From Lachnospiraceae bacterium (GTDB lineage: Bacteria; Bacillota; Clostridia; Lachnospirales; Lachnospiraceae), in contig JAFSTN010000004.1 in the NCBI GenBank assembly GCA_017450485.1, positions 1 through 57,387 of the forward strand: a stretch of DNA of 57,387 nucleotides, read 5' to 3'. Made by a program: the position numbers and the translations under genes. Positions 24,069-33,772 of this stretch are shown piece after piece; within the stretch, counting starts at the first letter, position 1; each line of letters opens with the position of its first letter. Under the pieces are notes generated by a model. It had not been told where the DNA came from, ran no database searches, and worked only from the letters and a program-made list of their open reading frames with translations.

Positions 24069-25634
24069 CTAGAAGTTAAAGTACAGGAAAGTGCTGACCT
24101 CAGATAACGACAGCACGCACCACAGGCCGAGAGCACCGAGAAGAACGGCATTCAGGACTCTCGGCTTCATCCTCCGCACGCACTTATCCGCATTCGGAAG
24201 GACCGATACCGTGACCAGAGCCGCGATCGTAACCGCGATCATGACCAGGTTGTGGGCCAGCGGGAAATTGTACCCCGGCAGTCCGGAGAACTTCACTATA
24301 TACCACAGCTCATCTATCTCGACAAACTTATCGGCCAGAGTGTAGTTCACGTTTTTCCAGGTTCCGGTGAACATCCTGCGTATGAGTTCGGTCCCCTGGG
24401 ATATACTCTCCGCACGGAAGTATATCCATGCAAAACTGACATATAAAAAAGTAATGATCCTGCCGGCTGCCCGCAAGGCGGTCCTGACGATGCTGCCCGG
24501 TGCAGGTCGGCGTCCGTCATCATCCGGTGTCTGTCCGGCTCCTGCCTTTTCTGTAGCCCCCGCTGCTTCTTTATTGCGGCGCATATGCCTCTGAACTGTC
24601 CTGACCAACGCATACGCCACCCCGTGCAAAGCTCCCCAGAGTATATAGTTCCAACCGGCACCGTGCCACAGGCCGCTCAGGAGATACACTATCAATATGT
24701 TTACTATGGTCCGGACCTCACCGCATCTACTTCCGCCCAGCGGAATGTATACATATGCTGTGAAGAATCTGGTCAGAGTCCTGTGCCATCTGTGCCAGAA
24801 ATCGGTTATATCATCCGCCTGATAGGGCGAATCGAAGTTCACCGGCAGTTCAAAGCCCAGCATGCACGCCAGTCCGCGAGCCATATCGCAATATCCGCTG
24901 AAATCAAAATAAAGCTGCAGCGCGTACCACACCATGACAAGAAAGCTGTCCAGACCACCCAGCTGCGGTATCATATCGTATCCCGCATCCACGGCACGCC
25001 CCAGCGAGTCGGCTATGAGAGTCTTCTTGGATAATCCGAGTATAAAAAGCGACAGCCCGCGGGCTATCTTCTCTGCTTCGGGTTTACGGCCTCTGATGGT
25101 CTTAAACTGCGGCAACATCTCGGCCTGAGTGACTATAGGACCTGCCACCAGCTGCGGGAAGAGCGAAACAAACAGCGCATAATCAATGAAGCCGACCCGG
25201 TCCGCTTCGCCTCTGTACGTATCTGCCAGGAAACCGATCTGCTGGAATGTGAAGAAACTGATCCCGAGCGGAAGGAGTATTCCCCTCAACGGGATATCTG
25301 TCTTAAAAATAAAATTAAGATTTGATATTGTGAAGTCCAGGTATTTGAAATAGCCGAGCAGTCCAAGGTTTATAATAACGCCTGCGATCAATATGGCCCT
25401 TTTTCCGGTTTTTTTATCCGTTCGATGCATGAATTGAGTTAAAAGATAATTTAGCAGAATGGAAACGGCCATGATGATCAGATAGGCAGGGCTGAAAAAG
25501 CCGTAAAACCAAAGGGAAAATCCAATCAGCCAGATTCGGGCAGGCACATCACGATCATGTCCGGCCAGGAGATAAAAACCGGTTATACACATGGGAAAAA
25601 ACAGGAATATGAAGATGTATGAATTAAACAACAT
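24069..25634 (-). CDS. MBOAT family O-acyltransferase (AlgI/DltB-like)
   Basis: A 521-residue multi-pass membrane protein with about ten hydrophobic segments. It carries the conserved features of the family: a FFTFQQIGFLADTYRG type stretch near 130, the YCDMARGLACMLGFELP loop, TDFWHRWHRTLTRFF near 285, and the catalytic histidine in LSGLWHGAGWNYILWGALHG (near 325). A basic cytoplasmic loop follows. Such proteins transfer acetyl or other acyl groups from inside to outside for modification of polysaccharides or teichoic acid. It starts 3 bases after the membrane protein upstream and is followed by the SGNH-like partner. Confidence 0.94.
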   Translation of the reverse strand: MLFNSYIFIFLFFPMCITGFYLLAGHDRDVPARIWLIGFSLWFYGFFSPAYLIIMAVSILLNYLLTQFMHRTDKKTGKRAILIAGVIINLGLLGYFKYLDFTISNLNFIFKTDIPLRGILLPLGISFFTFQQIGFLADTYRGEADRVGFIDYALFVSLFPQLVAGPIVTQAEMLPQFKTIRGRKPEAEKIARGLSLFILGLSKKTLIADSLGRAVDAGYDMIPQLGGLDSFLVMVWYALQLYFDFSGYCDMARGLACMLGFELPVNFDSPYQADDITDFWHRWHRTLTRFFTAYVYIPLGGSRCGEVRTIVNILIVYLLSGLWHGAGWNYILWGALHGVAYALVRTVQRHMRRNKEAAGATEKAGAGQTPDDDGRRPAPGSIVRTALRAAGRIITFLYVSFAWIYFRAESISQGTELIRRMFTGTWKNVNYTLADKFVEIDELWYIVKFSGLPGYNFPLAHNLVMIAVTIAALVTVSVLPNADKCVRRMKPRVLNAVLLGALGLWCVLSLSEVSTFLYFNF

Positions 25635-25637
25635 ATG

Positions 25638-26456
25638 CTATTCCATGTAGAGGGTGCCCTTGAGTACTTCACGGACATGTTCGGCGGCAACCTCATCCTT
25701 GTATAAAATATAACCGTTATTCTTCGAAATCATAGTCAGTCCGTGAGATGCCGGATCGGAATCCATGGCCCGCCCCTCGGGTACCACGAAGTATGTTGCG
25801 ACACCTATGCCCCTCTCGGGAGCTCTGGTGAGTTCCAGCACTTCTCCCCAATCCAGTGTCTCCGCCAGCTCATATGCTTCATAACACGGATCGTAATAGC
25901 CCCAGACCGGCTCAACGGCTTCACGGCCGTAGATCAGGCACAGGCTTGCATCATATTGGCGCGCATAGAAAAGCATCTCAAGCGGAACACATGCATAAAC
26001 CTCGACACCTTCTATATCCTGCGTCATCTGATCACAGAGATCACATACATATTGCGGGATATGATAGGCATTTTCCGCACGTGCCGATTCAACAGCGGTA
26101 TAGGTGAATCTGCCGCACAGTACCAGCACCGCGCACACTGCCACCGCTCCTATACGCCTGTGAGCGTTTATAGCCTTGCAGCCCGCATATACCACAGTCA
26201 CGGCTATCGGGACCATCCACAGATTGCGGTAATATGTCCCTACGGCATCTATGCCCAGCACATATATACGGTAATACACCGGACTGATGTATATGAGAAG
26301 CAACGCGAGCGGAAGGTAGCATACCAGGAACCTGTTACGCTTATCTCTCTCAGTGATGAACAGGTAGACGAGCGCAACGAGATAAAGCACGAGCAAAAAG
26401 CCCGAACCCCGATACTGCCATATGACTCTGAATACATCCTTGATATTATCTACCAT
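25638..26456 (-). CDS. Membrane protein with C-terminal extracytoplasmic domain, unknown
   Basis: A 272-residue protein. Four predicted hydrophobic segments lie in the first 120 residues (RGSGFLLVLYLVALVYLFI, the LPLALLLIYISPVYY stretch, WMVPIAVTVVYAG and AVAVCAVLVLCGRF), then a soluble domain of about 150 residues. I recall similar proteins in Lachnospiraceae encoded just after DUF6077 genes; they share an IPQYVCDLCDQM-like stretch and a YGREAVEP motif. No function is known. It is 49 bases after the DUF6077 gene and 3 before the MBOAT gene, so it belongs to the same unit. Confidence 0.85.
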   Translation of the reverse strand: MVDNIKDVFRVIWQYRGSGFLLVLYLVALVYLFITERDKRNRFLVCYLPLALLLIYISPVYYRIYVLGIDAVGTYYRNLWMVPIAVTVVYAGCKAINAHRRIGAVAVCAVLVLCGRFTYTAVESARAENAYHIPQYVCDLCDQMTQDIEGVEVYACVPLEMLFYARQYDASLCLIYGREAVEPVWGYYDPCYEAYELAETLDWGEVLELTRAPERGIGVATYFVVPEGRAMDSDPASHGLTMISKNNGYILYKDEVAAEHVREVLKGTLYME

Positions 26457-26505
26457 AGCTCTGTCGGCATCACTGCCATATGTCTCCCGACACCGGGAAG
26501 CCTGT

Positions 26506-27594
26506 CTATCTCCACCCGAAATAGGTATAGTACAGATACAAAATCATATATATAAGCCCCGGAACACAGCACACGCAGGCCCATATGAACGGCCTGATCC
26601 TGCGTTTCATGATCGATATGACCAAACCTCCGGCGCCTGTCATCACGCATACCAATACCACCGCCAATGAGCTGAATATGCCTGCAGACGCATTGACCAG
26701 AAGCATGGGAAGCCATGTCACGAACCCGCCGTCATCATCTGACAGCAACCTGTCGGACATGATCATATACGTAAGGATCAGCGTCGGGAGCAGAATATTG
26801 GCTGCTACAGCTTTACCCTGCCATGTCCTTGCCATAAGAAATGCCTCGGGGGTATATATGGACACACGTCCGAAGAGAATGAATACTTCCGTAAAGATCA
26901 CGAAATATCCCCACATCACCCTTTTACCCTTAAGCAGTCCGGCCCCTGTCTGGCCGTATATAACGATGGTCAATGGGATAAATATAAGAGGGAGCACGCT
27001 GTGACACAGCACTGTCGTGTGTATGCCCGTTAATCTCCCCACATACGAGATCCACATGGTGAAAACCGCCAGCGCATGTCTCATATCTATAGCCGCCGCG
27101 CGTCCCGTATAGGGATTAGACGAATACATCGCGCCTTTTTGCTGTGCTATGAGTGATTGAGCCACATAATAGGCATCATCTCCGTCGAATATGACTCTGA
27201 CAGATACCAGAACCAGCATCACCGCCAGTATCACGATTGCAACGAACCAGACTATGATCTGCTCTCTGTCATGAAAGATATCACTCAGCTCGTCCTTCAG
27301 GCGGTCATTCGCCTCGCCGATGCATCCGGTCCTGCAGGCACGGATCACACCGACAGCTGATAAGGTCAGCATCAAAGGAGTATATATCCAAATCACATAG
27401 CGGAAATTATTGTAATCACTGAGCAAAAGCACCGGCACGGTCACAAGCTCGAAACTCGTCATCATGACCAGATAGCCGTATGTGAGCGCAAGAGGCCACG
27501 TCCTGCACTTTAAGCCGCTCACAACCGCGAGCCCCATACATACAGGTACTGCCACAAGGATCAATATGGACATTATTATCTGAAAAATGATCAT
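26506..27594 (-). CDS. DUF6077-like multi-pass membrane protein
   Basis: A 362-residue hydrophobic protein with about nine or ten membrane segments. The stretch FDGDDAYYVAQSLIAQQKG followed by NPYTGR near 135-165 is what I associate with DUF6077 proteins, which often lie in surface-polysaccharide clusters of Lachnospiraceae and may be glycosyltransferase-like (the acidic loop after a membrane helix recalls GT-C enzymes). The family name is recalled, not searched. It begins 5 bases after the DUF6020 gene stop. No enzymatic activity is known. Confidence 0.82.
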   Translation of the reverse strand: MIIFQIIMSILILVAVPVCMGLAVVSGLKCRTWPLALTYGYLVMMTSFELVTVPVLLLSDYNNFRYVIWIYTPLMLTLSAVGVIRACRTGCIGEANDRLKDELSDIFHDREQIIVWFVAIVILAVMLVLVSVRVIFDGDDAYYVAQSLIAQQKGAMYSSNPYTGRAAAIDMRHALAVFTMWISYVGRLTGIHTTVLCHSVLPLIFIPLTIVIYGQTGAGLLKGKRVMWGYFVIFTEVFILFGRVSIYTPEAFLMARTWQGKAVAANILLPTLILTYMIMSDRLLSDDDGGFVTWLPMLLVNASAGIFSSLAVVLVCVMTGAGGLVISIMKRRIRPFIWACVCCVPGLIYMILYLYYTYFGWR

Positions 27595-27599
27595 ATAAG

Positions 27600-29384
27600 T
27601 TACCCGCTATGCGTTCCGTCGGTATGTACGGGGTGTGCTCCGGCATGTGAAGCCGGGATCATCGGAAGTATCACAAGCAGCATAAAAGGATACATATATC
27701 TGACCAAAACCGCCGGTCCCAGTAGGATCGTGAGAAATACCATCATTGGATAGAGCAGTATCGTCCCCGTCACGCGGTCACAGCGTACAATACTTACATA
27801 AGCATATGCCGCAAGGATCCACACATACAAAGCCGGTGCGAACAGAAAACGGATAAGAGGTACTTTCTCAAAAGCATTATCGCTCACCAGGCTCTCCATC
27901 GCATTTCTCACTCCGGGCAGATGGCTGTGTGGGATCACTTCAAATCCGGGCGGCATACTGCGTGTGTCAGTGGACAGATAACCGAATCCGGATGCCCTGC
28001 CCTCTCCGTAGATACGGTTTACCGAAGTATCTCCGATATACCATGCTCCCTCTGACGTGTAGAGCCATGCATCCAGATAATCTCCGGGCCACCTCAGTCC
28101 CAGCCCGATCCAGGTTTTGACAAAGCCTGCGGGGTCGTCCAGGGATATGTCACGCTTCACCGGATCCGCCAGATGCTCATTATATCTGGAGGATAATTCA
28201 TCACTGCTGCCGTTCATCACTTCAGCCAGCGTTTCTGCGCTGTCGGCCGGTATCTCATCTGCATGGAGTACATATACTCTGGCCATCTGCTGTATCGGAA
28301 CGGCCATGGCCTCTCTCGGGCTGCCCATGGATGCGTGAAGTGCGGCTTTCATCCCGCCGCTTATGAGGCATCCGGCTATACATCCGATCAGGATCGCTAC
28401 GACCGGCCGAAAAGGGATCCGGGAATCGTCCGTTACACCCGAAGCTGTCCGGGGGCTGCCGGACATGCTCCTGTGTTTTGCGATGATGCCTATCGTCATC
28501 ACGATCATCACCGATACAAGCGCATACAGTGCATTATTCCTGAAAAGGACCATAAATGTGGCAACAGGTATCATTTGCAGATAGCTTTTTTTGTCTGATC
28601 CCTCGCACAGGTACCTGCGCATAAGCAACACAAAAACCGGAACCAGCCCTGAAAATACCACATCCTTGGTCGTGGAGATGGCCAATACGGGATTCACGGG
28701 GAAAAAAGCGCAAAAAGCACCGTATAAACAAAGCAGCCAGCGTCGCGTCCCAAGCCTGTATGCTTCGGCAATGATCCACCCCAGAACAGCAGCCAGAAAC
28801 AGCATCTGCAGAACGGCGTACAAAACCATCCCCGCTTCAATGCCTCCCACATCCCACATCAGATTCATGCAGGCCCCGAGGATAAGCGTGTGCAGAAGCG
28901 GATGATGGGTGGAGTAGGTCTGAGATATCACCTGCCCGAGCTGTGCCTCGGCATCATATGCAAAAACAGCCGGATAGTAGGCCAGCCATACCGGTATCCA
29001 GGCAAGCAAAATACCCAGAGAGGCAATAAGCCATATCTTCGGGCTGACGGTGACGGAACGGACCTGAATCCGCGAATTCCTGCCGGCATCACAAGCCGCC
29101 TCCGGCGGATCCTCTCCGGTAGCACCGACCGTCGCCTGAGCCTTCGACCGTCGCCATGTCCACATACACATCATCACAGCCGCCAATACGCTCCCGCACA
29201 GCAGACTCAAACCTATGCCCGGGATCAGATACTTTGATGCCGAGCCGAACCTGTCCAGGCACCGGCCGCATATCAAGCACAAAAAAAAGCAAAAACCGAA
29301 CCCCTCCGATAACAGAAGGGTTCGGATAAAATCGGATCTGTCAGTATCAATCCAGTTCTTCAGACTGTTCGGTAGACTCTTCAT
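27600..29384 (-). CDS. DUF6020-like multi-pass membrane protein
   Basis: A 594-residue membrane protein with about 12 hydrophobic segments. The extracytoplasmic loop with ...[26 protein letters not shown] near residues 165-190 and the [12 protein letters not shown] motif fit DUF6020, a Firmicute family thought to be GT-C-like glycosyltransferases. An acidic aspartate in the first loop (VFAYD) would be the catalytic candidate. The ATG at 29384 is used because the longer start at 29417 (which has the better AAGGA site) would overlap the FAD gene by 71 bases instead of 38. Part of the seven-gene cluster. Confidence 0.82.
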   Translation of the reverse strand: MKSLPNSLKNWIDTDRSDFIRTLLLSEGFGFCFFLCLICGRCLDRFGSASKYLIPGIGLSLLCGSVLAAVMMCMWTWRRSKAQATVGATGEDPPEAACDAGRNSRIQVRSVTVSPKIWLIASLGILLAWIPVWLAYYPAVFAYDAEAQLGQVISQTYSTHHPLLHTLILGACMNLMWDVGGIEAGMVLYAVLQMLFLAAVLGWIIAEAYRLGTRRWLLCLYGAFCAFFPVNPVLAISTTKDVVFSGLVPVFVLLMRRYLCEGSDKKSYLQMIPVATFMVLFRNNALYALVSVMIVMTIGIIAKHRSMSGSPRTASGVTDDSRIPFRPVVAILIGCIAGCLISGGMKAALHASMGSPREAMAVPIQQMARVYVLHADEIPADSAETLAEVMNGSSDELSSRYNEHLADPVKRDISLDDPAGFVKTWIGLGLRWPGDYLDAWLYTSEGAWYIGDTSVNRIYGEGRASGFGYLSTDTRSMPPGFEVIPHSHLPGVRNAMESLVSDNAFEKVPLIRFLFAPALYVWILAAYAYVSIVRCDRVTGTILLYPMMVFLTILLGPAVLVRYMYPFMLLVILPMIPASHAGAHPVHTDGTHSG

Positions 29385-30921
29385 GATATTCTTCTTCTGT
29401 ATTAACACTCCATACATTATCCTTGGAGGTCACACCGGAGAGGATATTTTTAACAGCCTCAAATGATGTGCACATACTATGATCGATATTGTTGTATCTG
29501 TGCTGTCCGTTACGTCCTACACAGTATAGGTTGTCTATGCCTTTCAGATATCCTACGAGCTCGTCTATGCGGTCATATGTATCAAAGTATGCGGGATATG
29601 CTTTTTTCACGCGCTCCACATGAGTATCGATCACATCATCAGCCGAATCTATCAGACCGAGCTCAACCATCTCCTTCACTGCGAAATCGGAGAATTTATC
29701 ATCGGGCATCGTCCAGAATTCATCACCTTCATTAACGAAGTACTCCAGACCGACCCATACGGTGTTCTCGATGTCCTTGATCATGTAAGGTGACCAGTTG
29801 TTGTATATCTGGAATCTGCCGAGCTTAACCTTGCGCTCCTGGACATATACCCAGCAGTCGGGCACTATATTCGATACAGTCTTGATGTCGGTCTTGTTCT
29901 CAAGGTTCAGCTTCGGAACAAGCACACCCAGAGTCATGTAATCTCTGTAGGGAAGTCCGGCTGCTATTTCCGACTGAGCAGCAGGAACATCATTCATGCC
30001 GCCAATGAGATCCTTCAGCGGCATAGATGAGATGATGATGTCGCCATCCAGCTCATGCTCGGATCCTTCAGCCACATATGTCAGGCCTGTCAGATGGTTA
30101 TCGGCATTCTTATGAACCTTCGTCACCTGAGAGTTCATCAATATGGTTCCGCCCATTTTGCGTACTTCATCGGCGGCTACCTCCCAGAGCTGGCCGGGAC
30201 CGAGCTTGGGATACTTGAACTCCTCTATGAGAGAAGTATTGACCTTACGATTCTTGACTTTAAACAGTCTGCCGAGATAATCCTTAATGATACCGAAAAT
30301 GGAGAGGCCCTTGGTCCTCTGCTTGCCCCATGAGGCATCTATCTCGCTGGGATGCCTGCCCCACAGATTCTCGGTATAGTACTCAAAGAACATGGCGTAC
30401 AGTTTTTTGCCGAAATTGTTGATATAGAGATTCTCGAGATTGTCCTCGGGCCTCTTGTGAAAAGTGGAAGCCAGATAAGAGAATCCGACCTTCATCGTGG
30501 TCATAAAGCCAAAGTTCTTGAAGGTCTCGGGCTTAAGTGATATCGGATAATCATAGAATTTCGAATCAAAGAGGATCCTGGATACCCTGTGTCTGGTCAG
30601 CATGACACGATCGACCTGCTCCGGATCCGGTCCGCCATCCTTTAACGGCATCTCGCGGCCGAGCTTCTTATCGTCCCATGTAGGCGATCCCTGAACCGGC
30701 AGGATACTGTCCCACCAGGCGTTGACCTCGGGAATCTTGGAGAAGAATCTGTGACCGCCCATATCCATGCGGTTGCCCTTATACTCTACGGTCTTCGATA
30801 TGCCTCCGATGTAGGATGATTCCTCAAGGACAGTGACATCATATCCTTTATCGGCCTTGAGAAGCTCATATGCAGCTGTCAGACCGGCAGGGCCGGCACC
30901 TATGATCAATACTTTACTCAT
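29347..30921 (-). CDS. FAD-dependent oxidoreductase, UDP-galactopyranose mutase-like
   Basis: A 524-residue flavoprotein. The N-terminal dinucleotide-binding GAGPAG (8-13) and the [17 protein letters not shown] loop match the amine-oxidase/UDP-galactopyranose mutase superfamily. [19 protein letters not shown] (near 185) and the C-terminal [16 protein letters not shown] (near 480) are conserved in a bacterial clade usually annotated NAD(P)/FAD-dependent oxidoreductase. Substrate unknown; in a polysaccharide cluster a nucleotide-sugar or lipid substrate is a reasonable guess. AGGAGG lies 12 bases before the ATG at 30921. The last 20 residues are Glu-rich and overlap the start of the DUF6020 gene by 38 bases. 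Confidence 0.88.
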   Translation of the reverse strand: MSKVLIIGAGPAGLTAAYELLKADKGYDVTVLEESSYIGGISKTVEYKGNRMDMGGHRFFSKIPEVNAWWDSILPVQGSPTWDDKKLGREMPLKDGGPDPEQVDRVMLTRHRVSRILFDSKFYDYPISLKPETFKNFGFMTTMKVGFSYLASTFHKRPEDNLENLYINNFGKKLYAMFFEYYTENLWGRHPSEIDASWGKQRTKGLSIFGIIKDYLGRLFKVKNRKVNTSLIEEFKYPKLGPGQLWEVAADEVRKMGGTILMNSQVTKVHKNADNHLTGLTYVAEGSEHELDGDIIISSMPLKDLIGGMNDVPAAQSEIAAGLPYRDYMTLGVLVPKLNLENKTDIKTVSNIVPDCWVYVQERKVKLGRFQIYNNWSPYMIKDIENTVWVGLEYFVNEGDEFWTMPDDKFSDFAVKEMVELGLIDSADDVIDTHVERVKKAYPAYFDTYDRIDELVGYLKGIDNLYCVGRNGQHRYNNIDHSMCTSFEAVKNILSGVTSKDNVWSVNTEEEYHEESTEQSEELD

Positions 30922-30951
30922 CCGCGGATAAATCCTCCTGGTTTTCGTCAC

Positions 30952-31932
30952 CTATTTCTGACTGAGCGACTGCTTTGCCCCGTGCAGAACCGTGGAATGA
31001 TTAAGCTCATCCTGCACGGCAACCATACGCAGCCCCGCATCTATGAAATCGCAATGCTTACAAAAAGAATAATTCTGCCTGCCGTTCCTTAAGTCTTCAC
31101 GAAGCTTGCGGTATTTCTCCGAATTCCATCCGGCTTTCACACCCACTTCGCGGATATCGGCCAGATCAGTCACCTCGAAGTTATCGCAGCAGCATATTCC
31201 CATTTTGCCGTTAGGCATGATCCACATATCCGTATATGGCATCAGACAGGTCTCGGTGATGATCTTCTCTGTGGCCTGCTTATTCGGAGCCGATCCGGCA
31301 CGGTTCGTCAGAACCTCCTGCAGGTATCTCATCTGGATCAGGATCTCGACATCATCGAATTCTTCGGGATGAGCCTTTACGTAATCATATATCTCCTGTA
31401 TGTTGTCATGCAGCTTCATGTCCATGCAATAGTTGTTGATGATGAGCTGATCGACATACTTCTTGACTTCCTGCACGGTCTCAAGCTTCAGTATCAGACC
31501 GTTCGTCGACATGAATATGAATGCATCGGGCAGTTTCTCCCTGGCATACTTATGGAACTCGATGATACGGGGATCGAGCAGCGGCTCATTATTGCCGTAC
31601 AAGGTCAGATGCCCCTTATATCCCCAGTCCGCCAGCTGATCGATGATGGAGTAATAGAGATCATCGTCGATCTTCATGAGCGGCCTCTTCTCCGCATATA
31701 TATTCGCAGTACAGAATGCGCATGTGGAATTACACCTGTTAATCGTCTCGATGTTTACAACGAGCGGTTTCGGGGGTTCTTCCGAGCTCAGGAAATACTC
31801 TATATACTGATCCTGAAGTTTACGTCTGCGTGAGAACTGGAGTTTCAGATAAGCGTTAGATGACAGCTGGGGAAAGTACTTACGCATATTCCATCCCAGC
31901 TTGCCCATAAAGTTATGTATCTTGATAGACAT
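30952..31932 (-). CDS. Radical SAM protein with SPASM-like C-terminus
   Basis: A 326-residue enzyme. The [4Fe-4S] motif CxxxCxxC is at C67, C71 and C74 (CNSTCAFC), followed by LTLYGNNEPLLDPRI, which is typical of radical SAM folds. The C-terminal part has a second cysteine set (TCLMPYTDMWIMPNGKMGICCCDN and FCKHCDF) that resembles the SPASM or twitch auxiliary cluster domain. It makes a radical modification on an unknown substrate; in the same unit as surface-polymer proteins it might modify a sugar or lipid intermediate, but peptide maturases have the same layout. First gene of the cluster; GGAGAGG precedes the ATG. Confidence 0.9.
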   Translation of the reverse strand: MSIKIHNFMGKLGWNMRKYFPQLSSNAYLKLQFSRRRKLQDQYIEYFLSSEEPPKPLVVNIETINRCNSTCAFCTANIYAEKRPLMKIDDDLYYSIIDQLADWGYKGHLTLYGNNEPLLDPRIIEFHKYAREKLPDAFIFMSTNGLILKLETVQEVKKYVDQLIINNYCMDMKLHDNIQEIYDYVKAHPEEFDDVEILIQMRYLQEVLTNRAGSAPNKQATEKIITETCLMPYTDMWIMPNGKMGICCCDNFEVTDLADIREVGVKAGWNSEKYRKLREDLRNGRQNYSFCKHCDFIDAGLRMVAVQDELNHSTVLHGAKQSLSQK

Positions 31933-32011
31933 GATTACCTCTCCGTTATGTATCTATATGATCAACACTAATCAGTATACCGCAAAACAGCGGCAAAGTA
32001 CACTCGTCAGT

Positions 32012-32914
32012 TCACCTGACGGCACCGATCAGTTCATTGATATCGGCTACATTATGAGCTCGCATATACGCTTCTATACCGTCGATCACGCGAACTGTGG
32101 TCTCGGGATCCACGAAATTCATCGCTCCGACTGCGACCATAGTCGCACCGGCAAGTATGAACTCCAGAGCATCCTCGGCCGAGGCGATCCCACCCATGCC
32201 TATGATCGGTATTTTCACGGTCTGCGCACACTGATAGACCATGCGGACAGCCACCGGGCGTATGGCGGGCCCGGACAGGCCGCCTGTCTTATTAGCCAGC
32301 GCAAAAGTCCTGCGCTCGATATCTATCTTCATGCCTGTGATGGTATTGATCAGCGATATCGCATCTGCACCTGCTGCCTCCGCAGCACGAGCCATCTCGG
32401 TTATATCCGTGACATTCGGGCTGAGCTTCATGATCACAGGCTGTTTCGCTTTCGCCTTGATCCTGCTTGTGATATGCTCCAGTGCCTGAGCATTCTGTCC
32501 GAAGGCGATCGCGCCTTCTTTTACATTCGGACAGGAGACATTGATCTCCAGCATATCCACGGGCTCATCCGCCAGTCTCTCCACGACCGCTTCATACTCT
32601 TCTTCGGTCTTACCGCAGACATTGACAATGATCCTCGTATCGAACTGCTTAAGAAAAGGGATATCACGCTCGCAAAATACATCTATACCGGGATTCTGCA
32701 ATCCGATGGCATTGAGCATACCGCTGTATACCTCACACACGCGCGGTGTGGGATTCCCCTCCCACGGCACAGGAGCCACACCCTTGGTAGTGACCGCTCC
32801 AAGCCTCGCAAGATCAACGAAATCACTGTATTCCATTCCCGAACCGAAGGTCCCCGATCCCACAGTAACTGGATTCTTGAAATCAACTCCGGCTATCGTA
32901 ACTTGAGTATTCAT
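32012..32914 (-). CDS. pyrD: Dihydroorotate dehydrogenase, class 1B catalytic subunit
   Basis: Oxidises dihydroorotate to orotate with FMN in pyrimidine synthesis and passes electrons to PyrK. The 300-residue protein has NPVTVGSGTFGSGME near the start, the catalytic cysteine C128 in EINVSCPNV, KLSPNVTDI and IGMGGI, and the AVGAMNF ending. The ATG at 32914 has AGG 7 bases upstream; a longer frame extending to 33043 overlaps pyrK and looks non-coding, so it is rejected. It is encoded next to pyrK, as usual for the 1B type that uses NAD+. Confidence 0.96.
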   Translation of the reverse strand: MNTQVTIAGVDFKNPVTVGSGTFGSGMEYSDFVDLARLGAVTTKGVAPVPWEGNPTPRVCEVYSGMLNAIGLQNPGIDVFCERDIPFLKQFDTRIIVNVCGKTEEEYEAVVERLADEPVDMLEINVSCPNVKEGAIAFGQNAQALEHITSRIKAKAKQPVIMKLSPNVTDITEMARAAEAAGADAISLINTITGMKIDIERRTFALANKTGGLSGPAIRPVAVRMVYQCAQTVKIPIIGMGGIASAEDALEFILAGATMVAVGAMNFVDPETTVRVIDGIEAYMRAHNVADINELIGAVR

Positions 32915-32931
32915 AATTATACCTGTATATG

Positions 32932-33753
32932 TCACAGCACCAGATCGTCGGCATCGAAGACCGGACCGTCCGTGCATATGCGCGCATTGTGAACGTGTGT
33001 ATGAGAATCTATATCGTGTGTGCGGGTAATGCAGCCGAGACATGCGCCTATCCCGCAGGCCATACGTTCTTCAAGAGACACATATGCTTTGATCCCTTTC
33101 TCACGTGCATATGCGGCTATCGCCCTGAGCATCGGCATGGGACCGCAGGCAAGGATGACATCACACTCGATCCGGCCTTCTCCCTGAGCGGATGCGGAAT
33201 CCCTCATCACATCCAGCACATTGCCCTTCGTTCCGACGGATCCGTCCTCCGTGGCGATATACACCTTCGAGACATCTCTGAAAAATTTGTCGAGAAACAG
33301 ATCACTGTCACGATAACCGAGTATGGATGTGATCTGTGCCCTGCCCTGATAAGCTTCGTCCAGTTCCTTGGCCAGACCGAGCATCGGCGGGATACCGATA
33401 CCGCCTCCCATGATAACGGGATGACTGAAGTTATCCGCTATCATCCGTGTATCATATCCGTTGCCGAGGATACCTATGATGTATACCTCATCTCCGGGTG
33501 TCAGATGGGATATCTCCTCGGTGCCCGTGCCGGGGCCCGTGACACGATATACCAGTCTGAGCATCCCTTCATCCCGGTCATACTCGCATATCGAGATCGG
33601 ACGGGGCAGAAGTTTAGATCTGTCGCTCGTATATATGCCGATGAACTGACCGGCATGTGCATCGCGGGCCAGATCCGTGCCCAGTCTCAGGTCATATATA
33701 CCTTCCTGAAGTTTTTTCTGAAGTATTACTTTTGCTTTGGTTTTTCGTTTCAT
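32932..33753 (-). CDS. pyrK: Dihydroorotate dehydrogenase electron transfer subunit
   Basis: The FAD and [2Fe-2S] subunit that passes electrons from PyrD to NAD+. The 273-residue product has the FAD motif RPISICEYD (51-59), the NAD-binding GGGIGIPPML stretch (116-125) and a C-terminal plant-type cluster site with C233, C238, C241 and C260. The order is pyrC-pyrK-pyrD with short gaps (19 and 17 bases), so the three are cotranscribed. Confidence 0.96.
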   Translation of the reverse strand: MKRKTKAKVILQKKLQEGIYDLRLGTDLARDAHAGQFIGIYTSDRSKLLPRPISICEYDRDEGMLRLVYRVTGPGTGTEEISHLTPGDEVYIIGILGNGYDTRMIADNFSHPVIMGGGIGIPPMLGLAKELDEAYQGRAQITSILGYRDSDLFLDKFFRDVSKVYIATEDGSVGTKGNVLDVMRDSASAQGEGRIECDVILACGPMPMLRAIAAYAREKGIKAYVSLEERMACGIGACLGCITRTHDIDSHTHVHNARICTDGPVFDADDLVL

Positions 33754-33772
33754 TTGCCTAATTTTATCATAT

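Noticed and set aside
24933-25634. Possible second MBOAT gene or frameshift in the MBOAT region
   Set aside because: The 521-residue frame is continuous and contains all family motifs, so no break is needed.
32914-33043. Longer start for pyrD
   Set aside because: The extra 43 codons overlap pyrK and contain cysteine- and arginine-rich non-conserved sequence; AGG and the usual MNTQVTIAG start are at 32914.
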